A stretch of DNA of 34,331 nt from assembly GCA_964371995.1 (NCBI GenBank), contig CAYJPG010000018.1, positions 1 to 34,331 of the forward strand. The letters run 5' to 3'. Origin of the DNA: SHZI01 sp964371995. GTDB lineage: Bacteria; Pseudomonadota; Gammaproteobacteria; Steroidobacterales; GCA-2729495. Positions 17,636-24,382 of this stretch are shown in pieces. A program made the translations under genes and the position numbers. Below the pieces are notes generated by a model. That model had not been told where the DNA came from and did no database searches. It saw only the letters and a program-made list of their open reading frames with translations. The first letter of the stretch is position 1, and each line of letters opens with the position of its first letter.

Positions 17636-18280
17636 TCAGGCCTTGAGCGCCTGTTGTACCCGCTGATAGACCTCATCCACGCCACCCTGGCCGTTAATCG
17701 TGCGGAGCAGTCCGGCGGCCCGATAATGCTCGACCAGCGGCTCGGTCTGGGCACGGTATACCTTGAGCCGGTTGCCGATCGTTTCTTCGTTGTCGTCAGC
17801 GCGCTGCACGAGTTCGCCACCCGCTTTCAGGCAGGCATCCAGCTCCGACTTCGGCGAGAAATGGATGTTCAGCAGTTTGCCGGTAACCGAGCAGGTGCGG
17901 CGACCGGTGAGTCGCTTCATCAGGATGTCGAAGTCCACATCGATAAGTACGGCGGTATCCAGAGGCCGGCCGATCCCGGCCAGCACGCCTTCAAGCGCGG
18001 TGGCCTGGGCAAGATTGCGCGGAAAGCCATCGAGCACGAATCCGGCCGCTGCATCGTCCTGTTGCAGCCGCTCGCGAATGATCCCCAGAACGATGTCGTC
18101 AGAAACCAGTTCGCCGGCATCCATGGCAGCTTTCGCCCGGCGGCCGAGCTGGGTGCCGGCAGCTACGGACTCGCGCAGCAGATCGCCGGTCGACACCTGC
18201 GGGATGTGGTGCTCAGCCATGAGTCGCTGGGCCTGCGTGCCTTTGCCGGAACCCGGCGCGCCAAGAAAGACGATGCGCAA
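17636..18280 (-). CDS. adk: Adenylate kinase
   Basis: 214 residues, matching the common long-form bacterial enzyme. It balances ATP + AMP and 2 ADP in the cytoplasm. Signatures: P-loop GAPGSGKGTQ (residues 7-16), AMP-site VSTGDLLRE, the GFVLDGFPRNLAQA stretch with the DGFPR motif, and a LID domain (GRRTCSVTG to about residue 160) with only one cysteine pair position filled, so no zinc finger. The start codon is TTG at 18280: no family-like ATG exists, and AGGAG (complement of 18288-18292) is seven bases upstream. It is monocistronic, flanked by convergent rnd and divergent pfp. It may matter to the PPi economy next door by recycling AMP. Confidence 0.97.
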   Translation of the reverse strand: MRIVFLGAPGSGKGTQAQRLMAEHHIPQVSTGDLLRESVAAGTQLGRRAKAAMDAGELVSDDIVLGIIRERLQQDDAAAGFVLDGFPRNLAQATALEGVLAGIGRPLDTAVLIDVDFDILMKRLTGRRTCSVTGKLLNIHFSPKSELDACLKAGGELVQRADDNEETIGNRLKVYRAQTEPLVEHYRAAGLLRTINGQGGVDEVYQRVQQALKA

Positions 18281-18287
18281 GTGGGCG

Positions 18288-18292
18288 CTCCT
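18288..18292 (-). promoter_or_regulatory. Ribosome-binding site supporting the TTG start of adk
   Basis: AGGAG on the minus strand, seven bases before TTG 18280. It supports the rare TTG initiation codon, which may limit expression relative to an ATG. Confidence 0.7.
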
Positions 18293-18314
18293 GATCGGAA
18301 TAGAGAGGCCGCGT

Positions 18315-18344
18315 AAACTACAGCGACAGGCTTCGCCGCGTCAA
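18315..18344 (-). promoter_or_regulatory. Possible adk promoter
   Basis: On the minus strand TTGACG (complement of 18339-18344) matches 5 of 6 bases of the -35 consensus and lies 18 bases before TAGTTT (complement of 18315-18320), a weak -10. The spacing and position before adk are reasonable. Confidence 0.35.
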
Positions 18345-18463
18345 ACTGACACCCGTGACCGTATGCAGCCTGCCGCTTGCGGCGGGGGCGCGGGATGAAC
18401 GCGCAACCGGTACCGTTGTGCTAATTTTCACTTCAGAAGAACAGTTCAGGAGAGTCCCCAGCC

Positions 18464-19720
18464 ATGCCGAAGCGGAACGCGTTTTATGCCCAGTCTGGCG
18501 GTGTTACCGCCGTCATCAACGCCTCCGCCTGCGGAGTGATCGAGACCGCGCGCAAGCATCCTGACCGTATCGGCAAGCTCTACGCGGGACGCAACGGCAT
18601 CCTCGGCGCCCTGGACGAGGATCTGATCGATACCAGCAAGGAAAGCGCACGAACCATCGCCGGCCTGCGCTACACGCCCGGTGGCGCCTTCGGCTCGGCC
18701 CGCTACAAGCTGAAGGGGCTCGACGAGAACCGTGCCGAGTACACGCGCCTGATCGACGTATTCCGCGCCCACGACATCGGCTACTTTTTCTACAACGGCG
18801 GCGGCGACTCAGCTGACACCTGCCTGAAGGTTTCGCAGCTTGGCGACCGCCTCGGCTACCCGATTGTCGCGATCCACATTCCCAAGACAGTGGACAACGA
18901 CCTGCCGATTACCGACACCTGCCCGGGCTTCGGCTCGGTCGCCAAATACATCGCCACCTCGACACGCGAGGCGGCCCTCGACGTGATGTCGATGTCGCGC
19001 ACTTCCACCAAGGTTTTCATCCTTGAGGTCATGGGCCGCCATGCGGGGTGGATTGCGGCTGCCGCCGGACTGGCAGGCGAGAAGGCTGGTGAAGCGCCGC
19101 ACATCATCCTGTTCCCCGAAATACCTTTTGACCAGGATGCCTTCCTGAAGCGGGTCAGCGAGAGCGTGCGCAAATACGACTATTGCGTCGTCGTCGTCAG
19201 CGAAGGCGCGCGCTACGCAGACGGACGCTTCCTGGCCGATGCCGGCACCAGCGACGCCTTTGGCCACAAGCAGCTCGGCGGCGTCGCCCCTGTGCTGGCC
19301 ACGCTGGTCCGGGATGAACTGAAACTCAAGTACCACTATGCAATCGCGGACTACCTGCAGCGCTCGGCCCGTCACATCGCCTCGCGGGTCGATGTGGAAC
19401 AGGCCTATGCGGTCGGCAAGGCAGCCGTGGAGCTCGCCCTGCGTGGCAAGAATTCCGTAATGCCGGCCATCATCCGGAAATCCGACCGGCCCTACCGGTG
19501 GACCATCGGCACAGCCCCCCTCGACAAGGTGGCCAATCACGAAAAAATGATGCCCCGCTCGTACATAAGCCGCGATGGCTTCGGCATCACGCCGGCGGCG
19601 CGCCGCTACCTGGCGCCGCTGATTCAGGGTGAAGACTACCCGCCCTACAAGGACGGCTTGCCGGCATACGTCAGCCTCAAAGGCATCCCCGTAAAGAAGA
19701 AGCTGCCAAAGCGGCGCTGA
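18464..19720 (+). CDS. pfp: Pyrophosphate-dependent 6-phosphofructokinase
   Basis: 418 residues. It phosphorylates fructose 6-phosphate to fructose 1,6-bisphosphate with PPi, near equilibrium, so it can run either way. PFK-A fold signatures: AQSGGVTAVINAS (donor-binding loop), NGGGDSADT (residues 111-119) and IPKTVDNDLP (139-148). Two residues decide the donor. Asp115 takes the place of the glycine that ATP-PFKs use (GGDGS), and Lys141 replaces the Gly of PGTIDND; both are hallmarks of PPi enzymes. Asp144 is the catalytic base, and MGRHAGWIA follows. AGGAGAG (18448-18454) is nine bases before ATG 18464. hppA follows on the same strand after 199 bases, linking PPi use to PPi-driven proton pumping. 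Confidence 0.95.
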   Translation: MPKRNAFYAQSGGVTAVINASACGVIETARKHPDRIGKLYAGRNGILGALDEDLIDTSKESARTIAGLRYTPGGAFGSARYKLKGLDENRAEYTRLIDVFRAHDIGYFFYNGGGDSADTCLKVSQLGDRLGYPIVAIHIPKTVDNDLPITDTCPGFGSVAKYIATSTREAALDVMSMSRTSTKVFILEVMGRHAGWIAAAAGLAGEKAGEAPHIILFPEIPFDQDAFLKRVSESVRKYDYCVVVVSEGARYADGRFLADAGTSDAFGHKQLGGVAPVLATLVRDELKLKYHYAIADYLQRSARHIASRVDVEQAYAVGKAAVELALRGKNSVMPAIIRKSDRPYRWTIGTAPLDKVANHEKMMPRSYISRDGFGITPAARRYLAPLIQGEDYPPYKDGLPAYVSLKGIPVKKKLPKRR

Positions 19721-19771
19721 CTTCCCGGCTACAAGAGGATCCCGACGCCATCTGGCGCTGCCGCGCTTTAG

Positions 19772-19780
19772 TGCTATGAT
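19772..19780 (+). promoter_or_regulatory. Extended -10 promoter for hppA
   Basis: TG-n-TATGAT: TG at 19772-19773 and TATGAT at 19775-19780, 52 bases after the pfp stop. Extended -10 promoters can act with a poor -35, and none is evident here. Transcription starting near 19787 would give hppA a leader of about 130 bases that contains two hairpins. hppA may also be read through from pfp. Confidence 0.5.
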
Positions 19781-19798
19781 TGCGCGCCTTTTTTCCGG

Positions 19799-19825
19799 CC
19801 CGCTCACGGCCTTCGGCCAGGCGGG
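19799..19825 (+). other. Nested hairpin in the hppA leader
   Basis: Outer arms CCCGC (19799-19803) and GCGGG (19821-19825) enclose inner arms GGCC (19808-19811) and GGCC (19815-19818) around a TTC loop. It is followed by TTCTTCT, a poor U-tract. It could be a weak terminator or attenuator between pfp and hppA, or simply a structured leader. Confidence 0.45.
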
Positions 19826-19863
19826 TTCTTCTGCATAAGAAAGCGGATTCCGGGGGCATCTGC

Positions 19864-19888
19864 GTCAGGCAAAAAAAACCAGCCTGAC
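19864..19888 (+). other. Perfect 7-bp hairpin in the hppA leader
   Basis: GTCAGGC (19864-19870) and GCCTGAC (19882-19888) are exact inverted copies around an 11-base loop that begins with eight As. The hairpin ends 18 bases before the GGAGGA ribosome-binding site (19907-19912). The A-rich loop followed by an unstructured spacer is the kind of layout that could affect translation or mRNA stability. No known riboswitch class is recognised. Confidence 0.5.
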
Positions 19889-19919
19889 TCCAATTTGAGT
19901 AGTCTTGGAGGACTCGACC

Positions 19920-21965
19920 ATGTCAACCGACCTGGCCATTTCGCTGGCCATTGGCGCTTCCCTGCTGGCCCTGATCTATGGCGCCCTGATGGCGCGCTGG
20001 ATCATTGCCCAGTCGCCCGGCAATGCCCGCATGCAGGAAATCGCTGCGGCTATTCAGGCCGGCGCACAGGCCTACCTCAACCGCCAATACATCACCATCT
20101 CGGTCGTCGGCGTGGTGCTGGCAATCATCCTCGCGGTGGCACTCGGTCCTGAGACCGCCGGTGGCTTCGTGGTCGGCGCCGTGCTCTCCGGCGCTGCCGG
20201 TTTCATCGGCATGAACGTATCGGTCCGGGCCAATGTGCGTACCGCACATGCGGCCGGCATCGGGCTGAACCAGGCGCTGCAGATTGCCTTCCGGGGCGGC
20301 GCGATCACCGGCATGCTCGTGGTCGGACTCGGCCTGCTCGGGGTCGCCGGATACTTTGCGGTGATGCGTGGCATCATCGGTGACGATGCGGCACTGCACT
20401 CGCTCATCGGTCTGGCTTTCGGCGGTTCACTGATCTCGATCTTCGCGCGTCTGGGCGGCGGCATCTTCACCAAGGGCGCCGACGTCGGCGCCGACCTGGT
20501 CGGCAAGGTCGAAGCCGGCATTCCCGAAGACGACCCCCGTAACCCGGCGGTAATCGCCGACAACGTCGGTGACAATGTCGGTGACTGCGCCGGCATGGCG
20601 GCCGACCTGTTCGAAACCTATGCGGTCACCGTGGTCGCCACGATGGTACTGGGCGGACTGCTCTTCAAGGGTGCCGATGGCGGCCTCGACCTCCGCTACA
20701 TCCTCTACCCGCTGGTACTCGGCGCAGTATCGATCGTGGCCTCCATCGTCGGTACCTTCTTCGTTACCGCACGCGAAGGCGGCAAGATCATGAATGCGCT
20801 CTATCGGGGCGTGGCAGTGTCGGGCATTCTGGCTCTGGCCGCGTTCTGGCCCGTGAGCCAGGCGATGATGGGCGAATCGGCCACCAGCCTGTTTGCCTGC
20901 GCGGTAGTCGGTCTGGTGCTGACCGCGGCGCTGATCTGGATCACCGAGTACTACACCGCCACCGAATATGGCCCGGTACGTTACGTCGCTGCCGCTTCGC
21001 AGACCGGTCACGGTACGAACGTCATCGCCGGCCTCGCCGTGTCCATGAAGTCCACTGCGCTGCCGGTACTGGCAGTCTGCGCCGCCATCTGGGCCGCCTT
21101 CGAAATCGGGGGGCTCTACGGCATTGCGATCGCTGCAACGGCCATGCTGTCGATGACTGGCATGATCGTGGCACTCGACGCCTACGGTCCGATCACGGAC
21201 AACGGCGGCGGCATCGCGGAAATGGCCGGACTGCCGAAAAACGTACGCACGATCACCGACGCACTCGATGCCGTCGGCAACACCACCAAGGCCGTCACCA
21301 AGGGCTACGCCATCGGTTCAGCCGGTTTGGCCGCACTCGTACTGTTCGCTGACTACACCCACAACCTCGAAGTTCTCGGCAAGCTGGAAGTCTTCAGCCT
21401 GTCTGATCCGGCCGTCATCATCGGCCTGTTCATCGGCGGCATGGTGCCCTACCTGTTCGGCGCCATGGCTATGGAAGCGGTTGGCCGGGCAGCTGGCTCG
21501 GTGGTCGTCGAAGTGCGCCGGCAGTTCAAGGAAATCAAGGGCATCATGGAAGGCACCGGCAAACCCGACTACACGCGGGCCGTCGACCTCCTGACCCGCG
21601 CGGCGATCAAGGAGATGATCGTCCCCTCGCTGTTGCCGATCCTGGTACCCGTCGTTGTTGGCTTCGGCATGAACCTGCTGATGGGTCCGGGCGCCGGCAT
21701 ACGCGCACTCGGCGGCCTCCTGATCGGCACTATCGTCACCGGTCTGTTCGTGGCCATCTCGATGTGTACCGGCGGCGGCGCCTGGGACAATGCCAAGAAG
21801 TACATCGAAGAAGGCAACTTCGGCGGCAAGGGCTCGGAAACGCACAAGGCTGCGGTCACCGGTGACACCGTAGGCGACCCCTACAAGGACACCGCAGGCC
21901 CTGCCATCAATCCGTTGATCAAGATCATCAACATCGTGGCCCTGCTGCTGGTACCGCTGCTGTAG
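19920..21965 (+). CDS. hppA: K+-independent H+-translocating membrane pyrophosphatase
   Basis: 681 residues with about 16 membrane helices. It couples PPi hydrolysis to proton export across the inner membrane, or makes PPi from the gradient. The substrate site is intact: FTKGADVGADLVGKVEAGIP (183-202), then EDDPRNPAVIADNVGDNVGD (203-222). The second acidic cluster is DAYGPITDNGGGIAEMAG (420-437), and the third, GGGAWDNAKKYIEEG...GDTVGDPYKDTAGPAINP, is near the C-terminus. In GNTTKAVTKG, Lys457 and Thr460 occupy the positions that mark the K+-independent subfamily (Ala and Gly in K+-dependent ones). GGAGGA seven bases upstream fixes ATG 19920; the upstream TTG at 19905 overlaps that site. An intrinsic terminator follows the stop by 24 bases. 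Confidence 0.97.
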   Translation: MSTDLAISLAIGASLLALIYGALMARWIIAQSPGNARMQEIAAAIQAGAQAYLNRQYITISVVGVVLAIILAVALGPETAGGFVVGAVLSGAAGFIGMNVSVRANVRTAHAAGIGLNQALQIAFRGGAITGMLVVGLGLLGVAGYFAVMRGIIGDDAALHSLIGLAFGGSLISIFARLGGGIFTKGADVGADLVGKVEAGIPEDDPRNPAVIADNVGDNVGDCAGMAADLFETYAVTVVATMVLGGLLFKGADGGLDLRYILYPLVLGAVSIVASIVGTFFVTAREGGKIMNALYRGVAVSGILALAAFWPVSQAMMGESATSLFACAVVGLVLTAALIWITEYYTATEYGPVRYVAAASQTGHGTNVIAGLAVSMKSTALPVLAVCAAIWAAFEIGGLYGIAIAATAMLSMTGMIVALDAYGPITDNGGGIAEMAGLPKNVRTITDALDAVGNTTKAVTKGYAIGSAGLAALVLFADYTHNLEVLGKLEVFSLSDPAVIIGLFIGGMVPYLFGAMAMEAVGRAAGSVVVEVRRQFKEIKGIMEGTGKPDYTRAVDLLTRAAIKEMIVPSLLPILVPVVVGFGMNLLMGPGAGIRALGGLLIGTIVTGLFVAISMCTGGGAWDNAKKYIEEGNFGGKGSETHKAAVTGDTVGDPYKDTAGPAINPLIKIINIVALLLVPLL

Positions 21966-21989
21966 GATCCGCGGGTCACTGCAGGAAAA

Positions 21990-22014
21990 CCCCGCCTCGC
22001 GCGGGGTTTTTTTT
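21990..22014 (+). terminator. Intrinsic terminator after hppA
   Basis: Arms CCCCGC (21990-21995) and GCGGGG (22001-22006) around a five-base loop, followed by eight Ts (22007-22014). It lies 24 bases after the hppA stop and separates it from the hydrolase cassette. It is the clearest terminator in the window. Confidence 0.9.
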
Positions 22015-22060
22015 GGGGACGCTACCCTTATCAGGAATTACACTTTACAGCGTGAAGAAA

Positions 22061-22843
22061 ATGGCAATCACGCTGCTGGTCGTGGCGACAATCGTTGCGG
22101 GCATGGAGTTTTATACGCGCATGCCGCTTGAGGTGCCCTTGCCGGCACCGGGATTTGATCTGCCGCCCGATGCACGTGTGATCGTGATCGTTGCGCATGG
22201 CAGCGCAGATGGCGAGAACCCGCTATTTCCCGAAATCATCGCGCGGATCAGGGCACACTATGCAGCGACAGGCCGCAGCGATGTCGCGGTGCGCTTCCTG
22301 CACTGGGCTCCGTGGTCAGACCATCGCCTGCGTGCAGTTGCAACTGCGGAACAACTCGGTACACGGCTTGGCAAGCTGCTCGCCGGGCACGAGGCCTTGC
22401 AGGAACTGCAACTCATCACCCATAGTTCCGGCGCCTATATTGCCGATGCGCTGTGCGACAGCTATCACCGCAGCCTCCCGGCACAGACACATGCAGCGCG
22501 TGTGACGATGGTCTTTCTGGATCCGTTCCAGTTACACGGTTTCGTCGACTGGCGGCATGGTGCGCGGAATCATGGTCGTTGTGCCGACTTTGCCATGGCC
22601 GTGATCAATACCGACGATGTTGCGCCAGCCACCAATTCTCCACTCGACAACGCCTGGAATATCGACGTCACGGCACACCCCGGCCGCGCGAGTTTCAAAC
22701 GGGACGGACATTACTGGCCACTTCAGTATTACCGTGATGTACTACCGGGAATTGCCAGTGAACCGCTGGAGACTTCGCATCTGCGGTATCCGCGTGGCGC
22801 AGTGGTTTCCGCACCATCACGGAATTTCAGGCCACAGGATTGA
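22061..22843 (+). CDS. Putative exported lipase-like alpha/beta hydrolase
   Basis: 260 residues from ATG 22061. The N-terminus MAITLLVVATIVAGMEF is a signal peptide or signal anchor with no clear cleavage site. The body looks like an alpha/beta-hydrolase: VIVIVAHGSADG (40-51) as the oxyanion strand-loop; LITHSSGAY (118-126) as a nucleophile elbow with Ser122, Thr replacing the usual first Gly of GxSxG; FLDPFQ (152-157) offering Asp154; and RDGHYWPLQYY (214-224) offering His217. The triad is inferred from order and spacing. An esterase or lipase is likely, with unknown substrate. The start could also be GTG 22052. The gene follows the hppA terminator and lies one base ahead of the amidohydrolase gene, so the two are co-transcribed. 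Base composition looks somewhat less GC-rich than in the flanking housekeeping genes. Confidence 0.65.
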   Translation: MAITLLVVATIVAGMEFYTRMPLEVPLPAPGFDLPPDARVIVIVAHGSADGENPLFPEIIARIRAHYAATGRSDVAVRFLHWAPWSDHRLRAVATAEQLGTRLGKLLAGHEALQELQLITHSSGAYIADALCDSYHRSLPAQTHAARVTMVFLDPFQLHGFVDWRHGARNHGRCADFAMAVINTDDVAPATNSPLDNAWNIDVTAHPGRASFKRDGHYWPLQYYRDVLPGIASEPLETSHLRYPRGAVVSAPSRNFRPQD

Positions 22844-22844
22844 G

Positions 22845-23882
22845 ATGACCATGCAATCAACTGTACGCATTCTGACCGCACTCACCATCATCCTGCTGGC
22901 TGCTTGCGGACGAGCGCCGGAACCCGGTGTTCTGGTCGATGGCCGACGCATTCCGGTCATCGACATGCACCTGCATACGGGGACCTGGGCAATGACGCCG
23001 CCAGGTTTTCGCAAGCGCCTCACTGACCGGGTACCCACAGGCTTCAAGTGGACCATGGGTCCGTTTGTGGATTACAACCTGCGCGGCGAGACCATCGTCG
23101 GGCAACTGGACAGTGCGGGCATCTCTGCAGGCGGGCTGTTTGCGCTCTATAGCCCGGCCACGACAGGTATCGCCAGCAACGAGTTCGTGGCAGACGAGAT
23201 CGCAGCAGTTCCGGGTCGCCTGTATGGCTTTGCCAGTCTGCGCGTCGATGACTGGAACAACGACAGCGCGGCAGAACTCGCCCACCTCGAAGCCGGCGTA
23301 CAGCTGCCGGGCATGCGCGGCATCAAGCTTGCCCACGCACATCAGCAGTTTCGTTTCGACGACCGGCGCTTCGATGGTATTTACGAAATCTGTGGCCGGC
23401 TGGGCAAACCGGTATATCTGCATACCGGCACCAGCCCGAATCCGGGCACCCGTTACGAGCCACCCTACGCAGACCCGGCCTATCTTGAGGGTTCCATCCA
23501 GGCGTTTCCGGACTGCATATTCATTCTGGGACACTCTGGCTATGACAGTCTTGACCGGGCATTGACGTACACAGACTCGGCGATCGCACTCGCGCAGAAA
23601 TACAGCAACGTATTTCTGGAGCCCGGTGCACTCGGCGCTGAGCGTGCCGATGCCCTGCGCGCGGATTTTCTCCATCGCATCAAGGCTGGCGGCGTGATCG
23701 ACAAGCTGATCTATGGCTCCGACGGGGTGCAGTTCCCCGGCTACGTAAAGTCCCACCTGCGGGCATTTGTCGCGGGGATGCAGGAAGAAGGCTATGCGGC
23801 CGACGAAATGGAGCAGGTACTGTCAGGCAATTTCCTGCGTGTATTCAGCTTGCCACCGATTCAGCTGGGGAGCGGGCAATGA
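22845..23882 (+). CDS. Lipoprotein amidohydrolase (amidohydrolase-2 type)
   Basis: 345 residues starting at ATG 22845, with AGGA (22836-22839) just upstream. The N-terminus has a lipoprotein signal with lipobox LAAC (Cys21). The residue after Cys is Gly, so Lol sorting to the outer membrane is expected. The mature part is a metal-dependent TIM-barrel hydrolase of the amidohydrolase-2 kind: VIDMHLHTGTW (38-48, His42-x-His44), LAHAHQQF after GMRGIKL, PVYLHTGTSPNPGT, FILGHSGYD and LIYGSDGVQFPG, which together supply the His/Asp metal ligands. Family members decarboxylate or hydrolyse varied substrates; an exported lipid-anchored one is unusual. The last four bases overlap the next gene's start (ATGA). 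An alternative ATG at 22851 is less well spaced. Confidence 0.85.
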   Translation: MTMQSTVRILTALTIILLAACGRAPEPGVLVDGRRIPVIDMHLHTGTWAMTPPGFRKRLTDRVPTGFKWTMGPFVDYNLRGETIVGQLDSAGISAGGLFALYSPATTGIASNEFVADEIAAVPGRLYGFASLRVDDWNNDSAAELAHLEAGVQLPGMRGIKLAHAHQQFRFDDRRFDGIYEICGRLGKPVYLHTGTSPNPGTRYEPPYADPAYLEGSIQAFPDCIFILGHSGYDSLDRALTYTDSAIALAQKYSNVFLEPGALGAERADALRADFLHRIKAGGVIDKLIYGSDGVQFPGYVKSHLRAFVAGMQEEGYAADEMEQVLSGNFLRVFSLPPIQLGSGQ

Positions 23883-24382
23883 AAACCAGGACACTCCGGG
23901 TCGTCTGGGCGGCAGTCATCGCGGCATTTCTCGCAGCAGGCTGCAGCGAGAAACCACCGGAAATGCGCAGCCTGAAGATCAGCGGTACCGTGCAGATGCC
24001 TGCCGATGCGGCAACCTCGGGTGAATTGCATGTCATGGCCTACCACGCCTGGACCGGCGTGGGCGAGTTGCGGCACCCGCTGCTCTTCATGGGCGAGTTC
24101 ACCGTGCCGGTCGGCGACTTCAGCGGGACCATCGAATACCCGGTGGGTACCGGCGAGGGCATGGTGATCTACGCCTGGGCTGATACGGACGGCGATGGCG
24201 TGCTCTGCACGCCACAGAACGACACGGAGCTGGCAGGCCTCACCGAGGTCACGGACTTTCCGGCAGATGAGGTCAGCGTTGAACTGTCACTGGATGCCAA
24301 CTGCAAGTCAGCAAACTGGTTCTTTCCTAGTGTATCGCCATCTCGCCGTTCGTCTCACCCAGACGATGCGGCCGGTCGATGA
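23879..24382 (+). CDS. Small lipoprotein with calcium-type loop
   Basis: 167 residues. A lipoprotein signal runs to AAGC (Cys22), followed by Ser-Glu, so outer-membrane sorting is likely. The mature part looks like a beta-rich secreted domain (SLKISGTVQMP, GELHVMAYHAW, LLFMGEFTVPVGDFSGTIEYP). It contains a DTDGDG loop (Asp102, Asp104, Asp106) like calcium-binding loops of EF-hand or dockerin type, then C110 and C135, which might form a disulfide. I recognise no family. It starts within the amidohydrolase stop (ATGA overlap), so translation is coupled. Its last 56 bases overlap, on the opposite strand, the end of the GGDEF-EAL gene, and the final 18 residues (from about PSVSPSRR) look unlike the rest. 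The natural C-terminus may therefore be poorly conserved. Confidence 0.75.
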   Translation: MKTRTLRVVWAAVIAAFLAAGCSEKPPEMRSLKISGTVQMPADAATSGELHVMAYHAWTGVGELRHPLLFMGEFTVPVGDFSGTIEYPVGTGEGMVIYAWADTDGDGVLCTPQNDTELAGLTEVTDFPADEVSVELSLDANCKSANWFFPSVSPSRRSSHPDDAAGR

